A stretch of 64,000 bases of DNA from an uncultured Ruminococcus sp. (GCA_947169885.1 CAMVRM010000003.1:1-64000), one strand, 5' to 3'; positions 1-8,365 are shown, counted from the stretch's first letter. Numbers and translations are program-made. Notes: a model not told the origin generated them from the letters alone.

Positions 1-71
1 CTTATTGATCCACATTCTATTTTAAGAGTTGTTGGGGAAAATTGATTTGCGTGTTTTTTGCAGGAAATGTA

Positions 72-100
72 TTGACATCGGCTGTTATATATGGTATAAT
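72..100 (+). promoter_or_regulatory. Sigma-A promoter for the first acetyltransferase
   Basis: Perfect -35 TTGACA (72-77) and -10 TATAAT (95-100) with a 17-bp spacer. It faces the GNAT gene, leaving a leader of about 155 nt. Bases 1-71 hold nothing I recognise. Confidence 0.85.
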
Positions 101-184
101 CATCACAGAGCATGATGCTCGAATACTTTTTTACAGGAGCGTGTCTTTTTGAAGAACACCAATAGATCGGAGATAGCAGGCTGA

Positions 185-221
185 CTCAGAGAGGCAGTTT
201 GTTTGTCAACGCCTCCCTGAG
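185..221 (+). promoter_or_regulatory. 5' leader hairpin upstream of GNAT gene
   Basis: CTCAG-A-GAGGC (185-195) can pair with GCCTC-C-CTGAG (211-221), giving ten base pairs with one mismatch and a 15-nt loop. A smaller palindrome, GAGCATGATGCTC, lies near 108-120. No U-run follows, so it is not an intrinsic terminator. It may affect leader stability or translation; no known riboswitch class is recognised. Confidence 0.4.
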
Positions 222-261
222 CGTTAACGAATGATAAAAACACTTTTCGGGAGGAATAACA

Positions 262-885
262 ATGAATAATAACTATACATTTCGTCAGGAAGAAAATGCA
301 GACCACAGAACAGTTGAAGAACTGGTGAGAGGATCTTTCTGGAACGTCTACCGCCCCGGGTGCAGCGAGCATTATGTGCTTCATGTGCTGAGAAGCGACC
401 CTGCTTTCGTTAAAGAACTCGACTTCGTAATGGAAATGGACGGCAGGATCATCGGACAGAATATGTTCATGAAAACGGTCATAAACGCCGATGACGGCAG
501 AATTGTCCCCGTGCTGACAATGGGTCCTATCTGCATCACGCCCGAACTCAAACGTCACGGCTTCGGTAAAAAGCTGCTTGACTTTTCACTTGAAAAGGCG
601 GCTGAAATGGGCTTTGGTGCTGTGCTGTTCGAGGGGAATATCGCTTTTTACGGCAAGAGCGGCTTTGACTATTCACGCAGCTTCGGCATAAGATACCACG
701 ATATGCCCGAGGACGCTGACCAGAGTTTTTTCCTGTGCAAAGAACTTATACACGGTTATCTTGACGGCATCACAGGTGTGTATCAGACACCGCAGGGCTA
801 CTATGTCGATGACGGCGATGTTGAGGCTTTCGACAGAAGTTTTCCACTTAAAGAAAAGCTGAAACTTCCGGGACAGATATTCTAA
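262..885 (+). CDS. GNAT family N-acetyltransferase
   Basis: A 207-residue GNAT-fold protein expected to move an acetyl group from acetyl-CoA to an amine; the substrate is unknown. The acetyl-CoA pyrophosphate-binding loop is visible as RHGFGKK at residues 98-104, following the strand MGPICITPEL. A later strand with FYGKSGF is typical of the GNAT C-terminal half. The start is set by a GGGAGG ribosome site eight bases upstream. It is monocistronic: its own consensus promoter lies upstream and a terminator follows at 896-933. The family is clear; the specific function is not. Confidence 0.85.
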   Translation: MNNNYTFRQEENADHRTVEELVRGSFWNVYRPGCSEHYVLHVLRSDPAFVKELDFVMEMDGRIIGQNMFMKTVINADDGRIVPVLTMGPICITPELKRHGFGKKLLDFSLEKAAEMGFGAVLFEGNIAFYGKSGFDYSRSFGIRYHDMPEDADQSFFLCKELIHGYLDGITGVYQTPQGYYVDDGDVEAFDRSFPLKEKLKLPGQIF

Positions 886-895
886 AACAATGACA

Positions 896-933
896 GCGGC
901 AGATGTGAGGGAAACTTTGCATCTGCCGTTTTT
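896..933 (+). terminator. Intrinsic terminator after GNAT gene
   Basis: CGGCAGATG (897-905) pairs with CATCTGCCG (920-928), followed by TTTTT (929-933). Confidence 0.85.
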
Positions 934-988
934 GCGCCTTGATACGGTCATTGTTGTTACAGCTTTTATAAAGCTAAATGACAAATGC

Positions 989-1017
989 TTGACAGTCATA
1001 AAGATTTGTGATAAAAT
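989..1017 (+). promoter_or_regulatory. Promoter for the LysR gene
   Basis: TTGACA (989-994), 17-bp spacer, TAAAAT (1012-1017). A small palindrome, AGCTTT-TAT-AAAGCT (961-975), sits just upstream and could be an autoregulatory site, but this is a guess. Confidence 0.75.
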
Positions 1018-1041
1018 GTAAACAACAGGGGAGGGAAAAAC

Positions 1042-1929
1042 ATGGATATTCGTGTGCTGAGATATTTTCTCGCAGTTGCAAGGGAACAGAGTTTTTCTGT
1101 GGCTGCCGAACGGCTTTATCTTTCACAGCCTACGCTTTCGAGACAGCTCAAAGAACTTGAAGACGAACTCGGAAAGCCGCTTCTTATCCGAAGCAATAAA
1201 GGCGTATCGCTGACAGAGGAAGGCATGATACTTAGGGCAAGAGCCGAGGAGATCGTGGCACTTATGGACAAGGCAGAACAGGAAGTAAGGCAAAGCGGAG
1301 AACAGATCTCGGGCATGATCCATATCGGCTCGGGCGAGACTTACGCCGTTAAAGTCATAGCTGACACTGCAAAGCGTCTGAACAGCGAATACCCCGACCT
1401 CAGATACAGTATTTACAGTGCCGACGGCAGTGACGTTATCGAAAAGCTGGACAAGGGACTGCTGGACTTCGGGCTTGTGTTCCAGAGCGTTGACACATCG
1501 AAGTATAATGTTATCCCTCTGCCGCTGAAAGACCGTTTCGGAGTGCTGATGCGCCGTGACAGTCCGCTTGCCGACAAGGAATATATCAGTTTTTCCGACC
1601 TGTACGGTCAGTCTGTTATCATTCCGAGACAGCAGAACCACAATTCCATGTTCCTTGAATCGCTGGGGATAGATGAACAAAATGTGTGTGTCGAGGCACA
1701 GTATAATCTGCTGTATAACGGCTCGGTCATGGCAGCCGAGGGCATGGGCTACTGCATCTGCATCGACAGGCTCATAAACGTGACGGGCGACAGCGAACTT
1801 TGCTTCAAGCCGTTTTCGCCGCCTGTTGAAGTAAGCTGTTCTTTTGTGTGGAAACGAAACGCCGTTTTCTCAAAGGCGGCTGAAAAGTTCCTTGAACAAT
1901 TTACGGAGGACATGAAAAATTACACATGA
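1042..1929 (+). CDS. LysR family transcriptional regulator
   Basis: A 295-residue LysR-type regulator of standard length. The N-terminal winged helix-turn-helix (about residues 1-60) carries the classic signature ending in LSQPTLSRQLKELE. The remainder is a periplasmic-binding-protein-like effector domain (about 90-290). It would bind DNA as a tetramer and respond to a small metabolite that the sequence does not reveal. The gene is convergent with the alcohol dehydrogenase operon rather than divergent from its target as is usual, so its regulon is unclear. GGGGAGGG is a good ribosome site. Confidence 0.92.
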   Translation: MDIRVLRYFLAVAREQSFSVAAERLYLSQPTLSRQLKELEDELGKPLLIRSNKGVSLTEEGMILRARAEEIVALMDKAEQEVRQSGEQISGMIHIGSGETYAVKVIADTAKRLNSEYPDLRYSIYSADGSDVIEKLDKGLLDFGLVFQSVDTSKYNVIPLPLKDRFGVLMRRDSPLADKEYISFSDLYGQSVIIPRQQNHNSMFLESLGIDEQNVCVEAQYNLLYNGSVMAAEGMGYCICIDRLINVTGDSELCFKPFSPPVEVSCSFVWKRNAVFSKAAEKFLEQFTEDMKNYT

Positions 1930-1933
1930 ATAA

Positions 1934-1977
1934 AACGCCATACCGTGGCATTTTCCAGCGGTATGGCGTTGTTTTTT
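1934..1977 (+). terminator. Terminator between LysR and alcohol dehydrogenase
   Basis: A perfect 12-bp stem, AACGCCATACCG (1934-1945) with CGGTATGGCGTT (1959-1970), is followed by GTTTTTT. On the other strand only a broken T-run follows, so it is strong rightward and perhaps weak leftward. Confidence 0.9.
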
Positions 1978-3142
1978 ACATACTTGCTTTGAGTATCTCA
2001 ACTACCTCGTCACGGTCAAGCACTTTGTAGCCGCCGTTTAAAATGATAGTTCCGTCTGCGATGCCCTCGATCATATCCTCGGTCGCACCAAGTTCCGAGA
2101 TCTTCATAACAAGCCCCAGTTCTTTCATCCAGCTTTCCATAGCTTCAAGACCTTCGTTCGCAAGCTGTTCGTCAGTCTTGCCCTCAGCAGAGATGCCCCA
2201 CACCTGAGATGCAAAGCGTGCGAATTTCTTCAAGCCGTATGGCATGATGTAGCGGTAGTAGGGAAGTGAGACAGCCGCAAGCGTCATTCCGTGTGTCGCA
2301 TCGGTGTAAGCTCCCACCGACTGACCAAGCATATGCACCATCCAGTCGGTCGACTTGCCCCTTGAAACAAGCGTGTTGAGCGCCCATGTTGCCGTCCACA
2401 TAATGTTTGAACGTGCTTCGTAATCCTGCGGATCGTTAACGGCAATACGGCTGGAATGGATAAGACTGCGCATAAGACCCTCGCTGATATAGTCGGAGGT
2501 GTTGTCGTCTTCGCCCGAGAAATACTGTTCGCAAATGTGATTCATGATGTCATATATACCTGCGGTCATCTGATACTTAGGGAGCGTCATGGTGTACTTC
2601 GGATTTAGGATAGAGAATTTCGGCATAACATCATCGCCGAACACATGACCTATTTTAAGGTGCTGTTCGTGGTTCGTGATAACTGCACCGCCGTTCATCT
2701 CAGAGCCTGTGCCTGCCATTGTCAGTATACAGCCAACGGGAACGATCTCGCAGTCAGGTTCTTCAAAGCGGATATAATACTTTTCCCACGGGTCATCATC
2801 GCAGTGTACAGAGACAGACACCGCCTTTGAATAATCGCATACAGAACCGCCGCCGACAGCTAGGATAAAGTCAGCCTTGCTCTCACGGGCGATCTTCACG
2901 CCCTCTCTGAGCTTTTCGACAGTCGGGTTCGGCATAACGCCTGCGACTTCTGCAACAGTTTTTCCGCACTCTTTGAGTATTGCGGTTATCTCGTCATACA
3001 GACCGTTTTTCTTGACAGAACCGCCGCCGTAGACAAGCAGGATATTCTGTCCGTAATTTTTCATCTCGTCTTTGAGAAAGCTGAGTGAATCGTCACCGAA
3101 GTAAAGTTTTGTGGGGTTGTGATAGCTGAAATTTCCAAGCAT
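1976..3142 (-). CDS. Iron-containing alcohol dehydrogenase
   Basis: A 388-residue group III (Fe-dependent) alcohol dehydrogenase of the butanol dehydrogenase/YqhD type, which interconverts aldehydes or ketones and alcohols with NAD(P)H. The nucleotide-binding GGGS lies at residues 97-100, followed by DYSKAV. MAGTGSEMN is the conserved mid-domain signature. Metal ligands are expected from the YDIMNH and HMLGQ/DATHG segments. It is the second gene of a leftward pair, 13 bp after the hexapeptide acetyltransferase. The ATG follows AAGGAG. A role in fermentation end-product formation or aldehyde detoxification is inferred. Confidence 0.9.
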   Translation of the reverse strand: MLGNFSYHNPTKLYFGDDSLSFLKDEMKNYGQNILLVYGGGSVKKNGLYDEITAILKECGKTVAEVAGVMPNPTVEKLREGVKIARESKADFILAVGGGSVCDYSKAVSVSVHCDDDPWEKYYIRFEEPDCEIVPVGCILTMAGTGSEMNGGAVITNHEQHLKIGHVFGDDVMPKFSILNPKYTMTLPKYQMTAGIYDIMNHICEQYFSGEDDNTSDYISEGLMRSLIHSSRIAVNDPQDYEARSNIMWTATWALNTLVSRGKSTDWMVHMLGQSVGAYTDATHGMTLAAVSLPYYRYIMPYGLKKFARFASQVWGISAEGKTDEQLANEGLEAMESWMKELGLVMKISELGATEDMIEGIADGTIILNGGYKVLDRDEVVEILKASM

Positions 3143-3155
3143 GGTCCATTTCTCC

Positions 3156-3725
3156 TTAATCGTATATGCTTTTTATAACTTTTGCGGGACTTCCGACTGC
3201 AACGGAATCAGCAGGAACATCTTTTGTTACAACAGAACCTGCGCCTATTACTGCATTGTCGCCGATAGTGACACCGGGGAGTATCACGCTGCCCGAACCT
3301 ATCCAGACACCGTTTCCGATATGTACGGGCGAGGGGATAAGGTCGCCGCGTTCTTCGGGAAGCATACCATGATTGAGCGTTGCGATAACTGTGTTGTGAC
3401 CGATAAGGCAGTTGTCTCCGATATAGATGCCGCCCTGATCCTGAAACTTGCACCCCGAGTTTATGAAAACGCCTTTTCCTATGTGGATATTTATTCCGCA
3501 GTCTGTGTAAAACGGCGGAAACAGCCCGAACTTTTCGTCAAGTTTCTGCTCTATGAGCATTCCCATATAACGGCGGATAAAATCAGGATCGTGATAATCT
3601 CCGTTTATTTCGCAGGTCAGGCGTATGGCACGCTGACTGAGTTCGTGCATTTTTAAATGGACTTCACTGCCGCATTTTATCTGTGCCGAACTGCTCATTG
3701 CTTTTATAAATTCCTCGTTGGTCAT
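3156..3725 (-). CDS. Sugar O-acetyltransferase (hexapeptide repeat)
   Basis: A 189-residue left-handed beta-helix acetyltransferase of the maltose/galactoside acetyltransferase (Maa/LacA) type. An N-terminal cap precedes the hexapeptide turns (about residues 75-185), visible as HIGNGVWIGSGSVILPGV and the end signature VAVGSPAKVI. The probable catalytic histidine is in TLNHG. It would acetylate a sugar or similar small molecule in the cytoplasm. It is first in the operon with the alcohol dehydrogenase, has an AAGGAG ribosome site, and sits behind a promoter overlapped by a large inverted repeat. Confidence 0.88.
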   Translation of the reverse strand: MTNEEFIKAMSSSAQIKCGSEVHLKMHELSQRAIRLTCEINGDYHDPDFIRRYMGMLIEQKLDEKFGLFPPFYTDCGINIHIGKGVFINSGCKFQDQGGIYIGDNCLIGHNTVIATLNHGMLPEERGDLIPSPVHIGNGVWIGSGSVILPGVTIGDNAVIGAGSVVTKDVPADSVAVGSPAKVIKSIYD

Positions 3726-3751
3726 TGCTTACGCTCCTTTTCGTTTTTTAT

Positions 3752-3780
3752 ATTATAGCACAAATAACTGCAAATTACAA
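3752..3780 (-). promoter_or_regulatory. Promoter of acetyltransferase-ADH operon
   Basis: On the minus strand: TTGTAA (3780-3775), 17-bp spacer, TATAAT (3757-3752) preceded by TGC, so also an extended -10. Confidence 0.75.
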
Positions 3781-3805
3781 ATACCTATTTTGAATTTGCA
3801 GTTAT
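3764..3805. promoter_or_regulatory. Large inverted repeat, candidate operator
   Basis: A perfect 13-bp inverted repeat, ATAACTGCAAATT (3764-3776) and AATTTGCAGTTAT (3793-3805), separated by 16 bp. One arm overlaps the -35 and spacer of the acetyltransferase-ADH promoter. A dimeric regulator binding here would block or position RNA polymerase. No poly-T follows, so it is not a terminator. Confidence 0.5.
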
Positions 3806-3812
3806 AACATTT

Positions 3813-3860
3813 TGTAATAAAAGAGCGGACTGCCGTTTATTATACAGTCCGCTCTTGATC
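3813..3860 (-). terminator. Terminator of the Hen1-Pnkp operon
   Basis: A perfect 12-bp stem, AAGAGCGGACTG (3821-3832) with CAGTCCGCTCTT (3845-3856). On the minus strand it is followed by a T-rich stretch (TTATTAC), placed right after the pnkp stop. Confidence 0.85.
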
Positions 3861-3878
3861 TATGCAACTATTTTAATA

Positions 3879-6452
3879 TCACAATCTCGGGTCAACAGGC
3901 TCGCTCTCGAAAGCTAACACGCCGAAAGAACACTCATGAACTCTGTAAAGCGGCTCGCCCTTGACGAACCTGTGAAGTGACTCCATTCCAAGCGAGAATT
4001 CTTTAAGTGCAAGTGTGCGCTTGCGGTTGAGCGAACGGACTTTCAGACGTTTGAGATGCTCGGACGACAGATACTCCGCTCCGTAGATTATGCGGAGATA
4101 CTCACGTCCTCTGCACTTTACCGCAGGCTGTAACAGCTTAAAGCCCTGCATAGCTGTGTATTTCTCGGGCTTGACTACCATTCCTTCGCCGCCGTTTGCC
4201 GTAAGTGTGAGCCACCAGTCAACGCCTGCCTGAACGCTTGCTTCGTCCTCGGTGTCAACGCAGATATAAGGCGTTTCCATGTAAACAGGGTCGATGCCCG
4301 TTATGTATCTGCGGATATTTTCCATGTGCCATGTGTGCTTTTCCTGTGAGTAGACTTTTCCCTCTGATGCAAGGATATGAAACGGCGCAATGCGGAAATC
4401 GTCAATGCTGTTCACCGTCCAGCAATACTCACGGTACGCCTTGATGTAGCGATCGATGTCCTCCTGCTTTGTCCGATAAGCTTTAAGCACTTCCTGCAAG
4501 TCAACATTCTGTCCCGAAGTGATGCTGTCGACCTCAAAAGCGTTGTTCTGCCGCTGACACACCTTTTCCAGCGCCGAGACTGCCGCCGCAAGACTGCCCT
4601 TTGCCGCATTTCCGGTCGGCGCATACTGTGAACGTATAAGTCCCTGTGCCTTTTCAGACCATGGCATAAGCTCGGTGTCAAGACACACCCAGTCAGTATT
4701 AAAGTCGTCCCAGAAGTTCGTCTTAGTAAGCACCGAATCCAGCCTGTCGAGCAGGGAAGTTTCGGTAGCTTCGTCATCGAAAAAGCGTCTGCCTGTCCGT
4801 GTGTAGATCACGCCCCTTGTGCCGTCGGTTATTCCGAAACGCTTTTGTGCAGTATCGGTCGACTTGCAAAGAACGACCACCGCACGTGAACCCATGTGCT
4901 TTTTCTCGCAGACAACATTCCTTACGCCGTGACTGCGGTAATACTCGAACGCCTGCAAAGGATGTTCAAGATAGCCGTCAAGTTTGCTTGTCTCGCATGG
5001 CGACATGGTAGGCGGCAGATATATGAGCCAATGAGGGTCAGCCGCAAAGCGTGACATTATTTCCAGTGCCGCCGCCGCATTATTCTCGTGAACATCTATG
5101 GAGTTCATAAGCTCCGTTTCGATGTGAAGTTTTCTGTTGAAATCGCCGACTGTCAGCATATCGCCCATGTCTGTGTCTGTTTTATCGTCAAGAGGTCTTG
5201 CAGGCTCGCAGTACTGTTTCAGCGCCCGTACCTCTGTAAACTCCTTTTCGGGATAGCGCATTGCAGTCAGCTTTCCGCCGTAAACACAGCCCGTGTCGAT
5301 GCAGTAGGTGTTGTTTTTCGCCCTGACTTCAAGCCCTGCGATATGTCCGTAGACAACTGCCGCTTTTCCACGGTAATCAGCCGTCCAGTCGATGTGGACA
5401 GGCAGTCCATAGGAATCAGTCTCGCCCGTAGTCTCGCCATAAAGACAAAAATCACGCACACGCCCCGAACTTCTTCCGATGTATTCCTTTTTCAAGCCTG
5501 CGTGAGCGATAACAAGTTTTCCGTCATCAAGAACATAGTGGCTGACAAGTCCGTCAATGAACTCGGCAACTTCACGTCTGAACTCCTCACCCGAAGCGTC
5601 AAGTTCTGCCGCAGTTTTATCGATGCCGTGAGTTAGCTGTATATTCTTTCCACGCAGATATTTCAGCAGTTTTACATCGTGGTTTCCGGGAACGGCTATC
5701 GCATTTCCCGATTTTACCATATCCATGACGAGCCGCAGAACGTCAGCATTTCTGTCGCCTCTGTCGCACAGATCGCCTATGAATGCCGCAGTTCTGCCGT
5801 CAGGGTGAGCGTAAACGCCGTCAGTTTTCACATATCCAAGCTTATCCAGCAGGAGTTCCAGCTCATCACAACAGCCGTGGACATCGCCGATAATGTCGAA
5901 CGGACCGTGCAGGTCTTTCTTATCGTTCCAGAGTTTTGTGCGGACTATCTCGGTATTCTCAAGCTGTTCCAAAGAATTTATCACATAAACGAACCGAAAA
6001 CCCTCACGTTTCAGACCCTTGATACTGCGCCTGAGATCACGGCAGTGCTGACGTATAACACGTTCGGGCAGGTTTCTGTCAGGACGTGCTTTGTTGCGCT
6101 TCTGCAACAGTTCCTCGGGCAAGTTCAGCACTATCGCCGCAGCGTGGACGTTCTGAGCCTTTGCAAGCTCTATAACCCCCTGTCTGGCGCTTTTCTGAAC
6201 ATTCGTTGCGTCGATAACAGTCAGTTTCATATTGTCAAGGCGCTTGTTCGCCGCATAATAAAGCAGGTCGAACGCATCACCCGAAACGCTCTGACAATTT
6301 TCATCATCGCAGACCATTCCTCTGAAAAAATCGGAGGAAAGCACCTCGGTCGGCTTGAAATGCTTCTGTGCGAAGCTGCTTTTTCCTGAGGAAGTCGCAC
6401 CGACCATTGCGACCACGCACACCTCGGGTATCTCTATCTTGAATTTATCCAT
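3879..6452 (-). CDS. pnkp: Polynucleotide kinase-phosphatase-ligase Pnkp (RNA repair)
   Basis: An 857-residue trifunctional RNA end-healing and sealing enzyme, close to the length of Clostridium thermocellum Pnkp. The N-terminal kinase has the P-loop GATSSGKSS (residues 18-26). The central binuclear metallophosphatase shows IIGDVHGC, GDLCDRGDRN and GNHD. The C-terminal adenylyltransferase/ligase has the nucleotidyl-lysine motif KKHMGSR near residue 510. In the known system the enzyme repairs RNA cut by ribotoxins, and sealing requires Hen1. The ATG overlaps by one base the stop of the small upstream reading frame (TAATG), suggesting translational coupling. It is last in the operon, before a strong terminator. 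Confidence 0.96.
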   Translation of the reverse strand: MDKFKIEIPEVCVVAMVGATSSGKSSFAQKHFKPTEVLSSDFFRGMVCDDENCQSVSGDAFDLLYYAANKRLDNMKLTVIDATNVQKSARQGVIELAKAQNVHAAAIVLNLPEELLQKRNKARPDRNLPERVIRQHCRDLRRSIKGLKREGFRFVYVINSLEQLENTEIVRTKLWNDKKDLHGPFDIIGDVHGCCDELELLLDKLGYVKTDGVYAHPDGRTAAFIGDLCDRGDRNADVLRLVMDMVKSGNAIAVPGNHDVKLLKYLRGKNIQLTHGIDKTAAELDASGEEFRREVAEFIDGLVSHYVLDDGKLVIAHAGLKKEYIGRSSGRVRDFCLYGETTGETDSYGLPVHIDWTADYRGKAAVVYGHIAGLEVRAKNNTYCIDTGCVYGGKLTAMRYPEKEFTEVRALKQYCEPARPLDDKTDTDMGDMLTVGDFNRKLHIETELMNSIDVHENNAAAALEIMSRFAADPHWLIYLPPTMSPCETSKLDGYLEHPLQAFEYYRSHGVRNVVCEKKHMGSRAVVVLCKSTDTAQKRFGITDGTRGVIYTRTGRRFFDDEATETSLLDRLDSVLTKTNFWDDFNTDWVCLDTELMPWSEKAQGLIRSQYAPTGNAAKGSLAAAVSALEKVCQRQNNAFEVDSITSGQNVDLQEVLKAYRTKQEDIDRYIKAYREYCWTVNSIDDFRIAPFHILASEGKVYSQEKHTWHMENIRRYITGIDPVYMETPYICVDTEDEASVQAGVDWWLTLTANGGEGMVVKPEKYTAMQGFKLLQPAVKCRGREYLRIIYGAEYLSSEHLKRLKVRSLNRKRTLALKEFSLGMESLHRFVKGEPLYRVHECSFGVLAFESEPVDPRL

Positions 6453-6685
6453 TATTTACGTTTCCTTCCGTTGTACTCCAATTCATCGACACCGCTCATC
6501 GCAATGTTTTCGTGAAGAAGCTGAGTATTTATATATCGTATCAGTTTTATCAAGCGGGATATTTATGTTTTCATAATAAAACGGATGCTGCAAAAATTCT
6601 CCGTGAAGATCAGTATGCTCTGTGTAAACGTTTTCTTTCTCGGGAAACAGTTCTAAAAAAGCTTTAAAGCATCATTGACGTTCAT
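6452..6685 (-). pseudogene. Small frameshifted ORF between hen1 and pnkp
   Basis: This frame begins with ATG one base after the hen1 stop and ends with a TAA that overlaps the pnkp ATG: exactly 78 codons. Frame 0 opens MNVNDALKLF, then hits TAG at a run of six Ts on the coding strand (6655-6660). The -1 frame then reads about 45 residues of protein-like sequence (LELFPEKENVYTEH..., GEFLQHPFYYENI...). A second, opposite shift near 6521-6535 restores frame 0 for LLHENIAMSGVDELEYNG and a basic tail. Two compensating single-base changes would give an intact ~77-residue acidic protein. The cause could be real decay, an assembly error or recoding. I do not recognise the family. Confidence 0.6.
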
Positions 6686-6686
6686 A

Positions 6687-8084
6687 TTATTGACCTGTTT
6701 TTGTGAACACCGCCATCTGCGTAGGCGTTCCGTGTATCTCGTCAACATCGCCGATGCCGCTTATCTCGCAGGCATATCCAAACTTGTCACAGATATGTTC
6801 CGTCCACGCCTTGAATTCATCTCTTGTCCACTCAAATCTGTGGTCGCCGTGACGCAGAGAATTATCCTGCATATGCTCATAATTGATGTTATACTCTATG
6901 TTAGGCGTAGTGAGTATGACCGTTTTGGGAGCGGCAAATTCAAACACCGAACGCTCAAAAGCAGGTATACGCATAGGTTCGATATGCTCGATGACCTCCA
7001 CCACGCAGGCGCAGTCATAGCCCTCAAAACGCTTGTCACGGTATGTCAGCGAAGCCTGCATGAGCGTCAGCTTGTTCCTGCGGTAAATCTGCATACTGTC
7101 AAGATGGAGCCGCTGTGCCGCCTTTTCCAGTTCCGCAACCGAAACATCGCAGGCAGTGACTTTCTGTATCTGCTGTTCATTAAGAAGCATGGAAGTAAGA
7201 CGGCACTCGCCGCACCCCAAGTCTATCACAGTTGCCGCACCACAATTAAGAACAGCATTTTTCACCGCTTCAAGACGTTGTGTATTGAGCGGAGTGCGAG
7301 CCTTTTTGTCCTCAGCGTTTTCGTTCTCATCGGTATTGTCAGTTTCTGCAATATCATCTGAAAGCATGATGTCCAACGCTTTTCGTGCGAAGCTTTTCCG
7401 AGCCGTGAAATAGCGGCGTGTTATTTTTTCCTTATACGGGTGATCTTTAAGCCAGCCCTCGCCGTGGTCAAGGAGTTTCTGTATCTCGTCCTCGGCGATA
7501 TAATAATGTTTCTGCTTATCAAAAACAGGGATAAGCACGTAGATATGATTAAGCAGTTCCGAAAGCTTGACCGTACCGCTGATGGTCAGGTCAACATACG
7601 GCGAAACGCCCCACTCGGGAAAACTGTCATCAAGCTGTGTACGCTCAGTTGTGACCGTATAACCAAGCGGCTCGAACAATTCTTTTGCAAGTTCCGTATC
7701 GCCGTTGTCTTTGAGTGAACAGATCGTTGCGGTAAGTCTGAGCGGCGTATCGGCAAGCTGCTGACGCTTGTCGCAGCGGCCGTTCATAGCCGTACTGAAA
7801 ATGCGTATGATCGCCGTGCTCATGAACGAAGTGGACGCATATGGACGGTCATTGACATAATCAAAAAGACCGCCGTCTTTGCTGCCGACTTTTCCACGAG
7901 CGAGGTCGAGCGGATCAATGTCAAGCAACAGAGCGGCGGTAGTTCTTGTATCGGAAACTTCGGGATAAAAGACATAAGCTTTTCCTAAAGACAGTTCAAA
8001 CTGCTGCGCACGCTCGGGATTTTTATGTAACAGGTAGCCAAGTTCCTGTGTGTTTTTGCCTTCGTAAGTGATCGTCAGTAACAA
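6687..8084 (-). CDS. hen1: 3'-terminal RNA ribose 2'-O-methyltransferase Hen1
   Basis: A 465-residue bacterial Hen1. The N-terminal half (about 1-240) matches the domain that activates the Pnkp ligase and begins MLLTITYEGKN, with LGYLLHKNP shortly after. The C-terminal half is a SAM methyltransferase with motif I VIDLGCGECRL and the Hen1 metal site EVIEHIE (E-x2-E-H), with a further histidine in HGDHRFEW. It marks the 3' end of damaged RNA with a 2'-O-methyl group before Pnkp seals it, so the repaired RNA resists recutting. The start is TTG behind AAGGAGCG; the N-terminal match to the family supports it. First gene of the operon. Confidence 0.95.
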   Translation of the reverse strand: MLLTITYEGKNTQELGYLLHKNPERAQQFELSLGKAYVFYPEVSDTRTTAALLLDIDPLDLARGKVGSKDGGLFDYVNDRPYASTSFMSTAIIRIFSTAMNGRCDKRQQLADTPLRLTATICSLKDNGDTELAKELFEPLGYTVTTERTQLDDSFPEWGVSPYVDLTISGTVKLSELLNHIYVLIPVFDKQKHYYIAEDEIQKLLDHGEGWLKDHPYKEKITRRYFTARKSFARKALDIMLSDDIAETDNTDENENAEDKKARTPLNTQRLEAVKNAVLNCGAATVIDLGCGECRLTSMLLNEQQIQKVTACDVSVAELEKAAQRLHLDSMQIYRRNKLTLMQASLTYRDKRFEGYDCACVVEVIEHIEPMRIPAFERSVFEFAAPKTVILTTPNIEYNINYEHMQDNSLRHGDHRFEWTRDEFKAWTEHICDKFGYACEISGIGDVDEIHGTPTQMAVFTKTGQ

Positions 8085-8113
8085 GTGTTATCGCTCCTTT
8101 CTTTATGTAAACC

Positions 8114-8142
8114 ATTATAACACATCAGTCACAGATAATCAA
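8114..8142 (-). promoter_or_regulatory. Promoter of the hen1-pnkp operon
   Basis: Minus strand: TTGATT (8142-8137), 17-bp spacer, TATAAT (8119-8114), about 30 bp before the TTG start. Confidence 0.75.
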
Positions 8143-8219
8143 GTAGTCTGTGGGTATATTTTTATGTTGTATGTGACATAGGAACGGATAATAGCTTTTT
8201 TACCGTTCAAGCCTCTCTT

Positions 8220-8249
8220 AATTGCACTAAATTTTTATTTAGTGCAATT
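8220..8249. repeat. 30-bp perfect palindrome
   Basis: AATTGCACTAAAT (8220-8232) and its exact inverse (8237-8249) are separated by TTTT. No T-run follows on either strand, so it is not a standard terminator. It lies about 80 bp upstream of the hen1 promoter and may be a binding site. Confidence 0.6.
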
Positions 8250-8365
8250 GACTGTCAGATTTTGGAAGATACTTCCCGAGCATGATTTCCGTTTTTTTTA
8301 ACAGCCTGTTTTCTCAATGTTATTACCTCTTAAATCTCCAAACAAAGAAATAACATACACAAACT

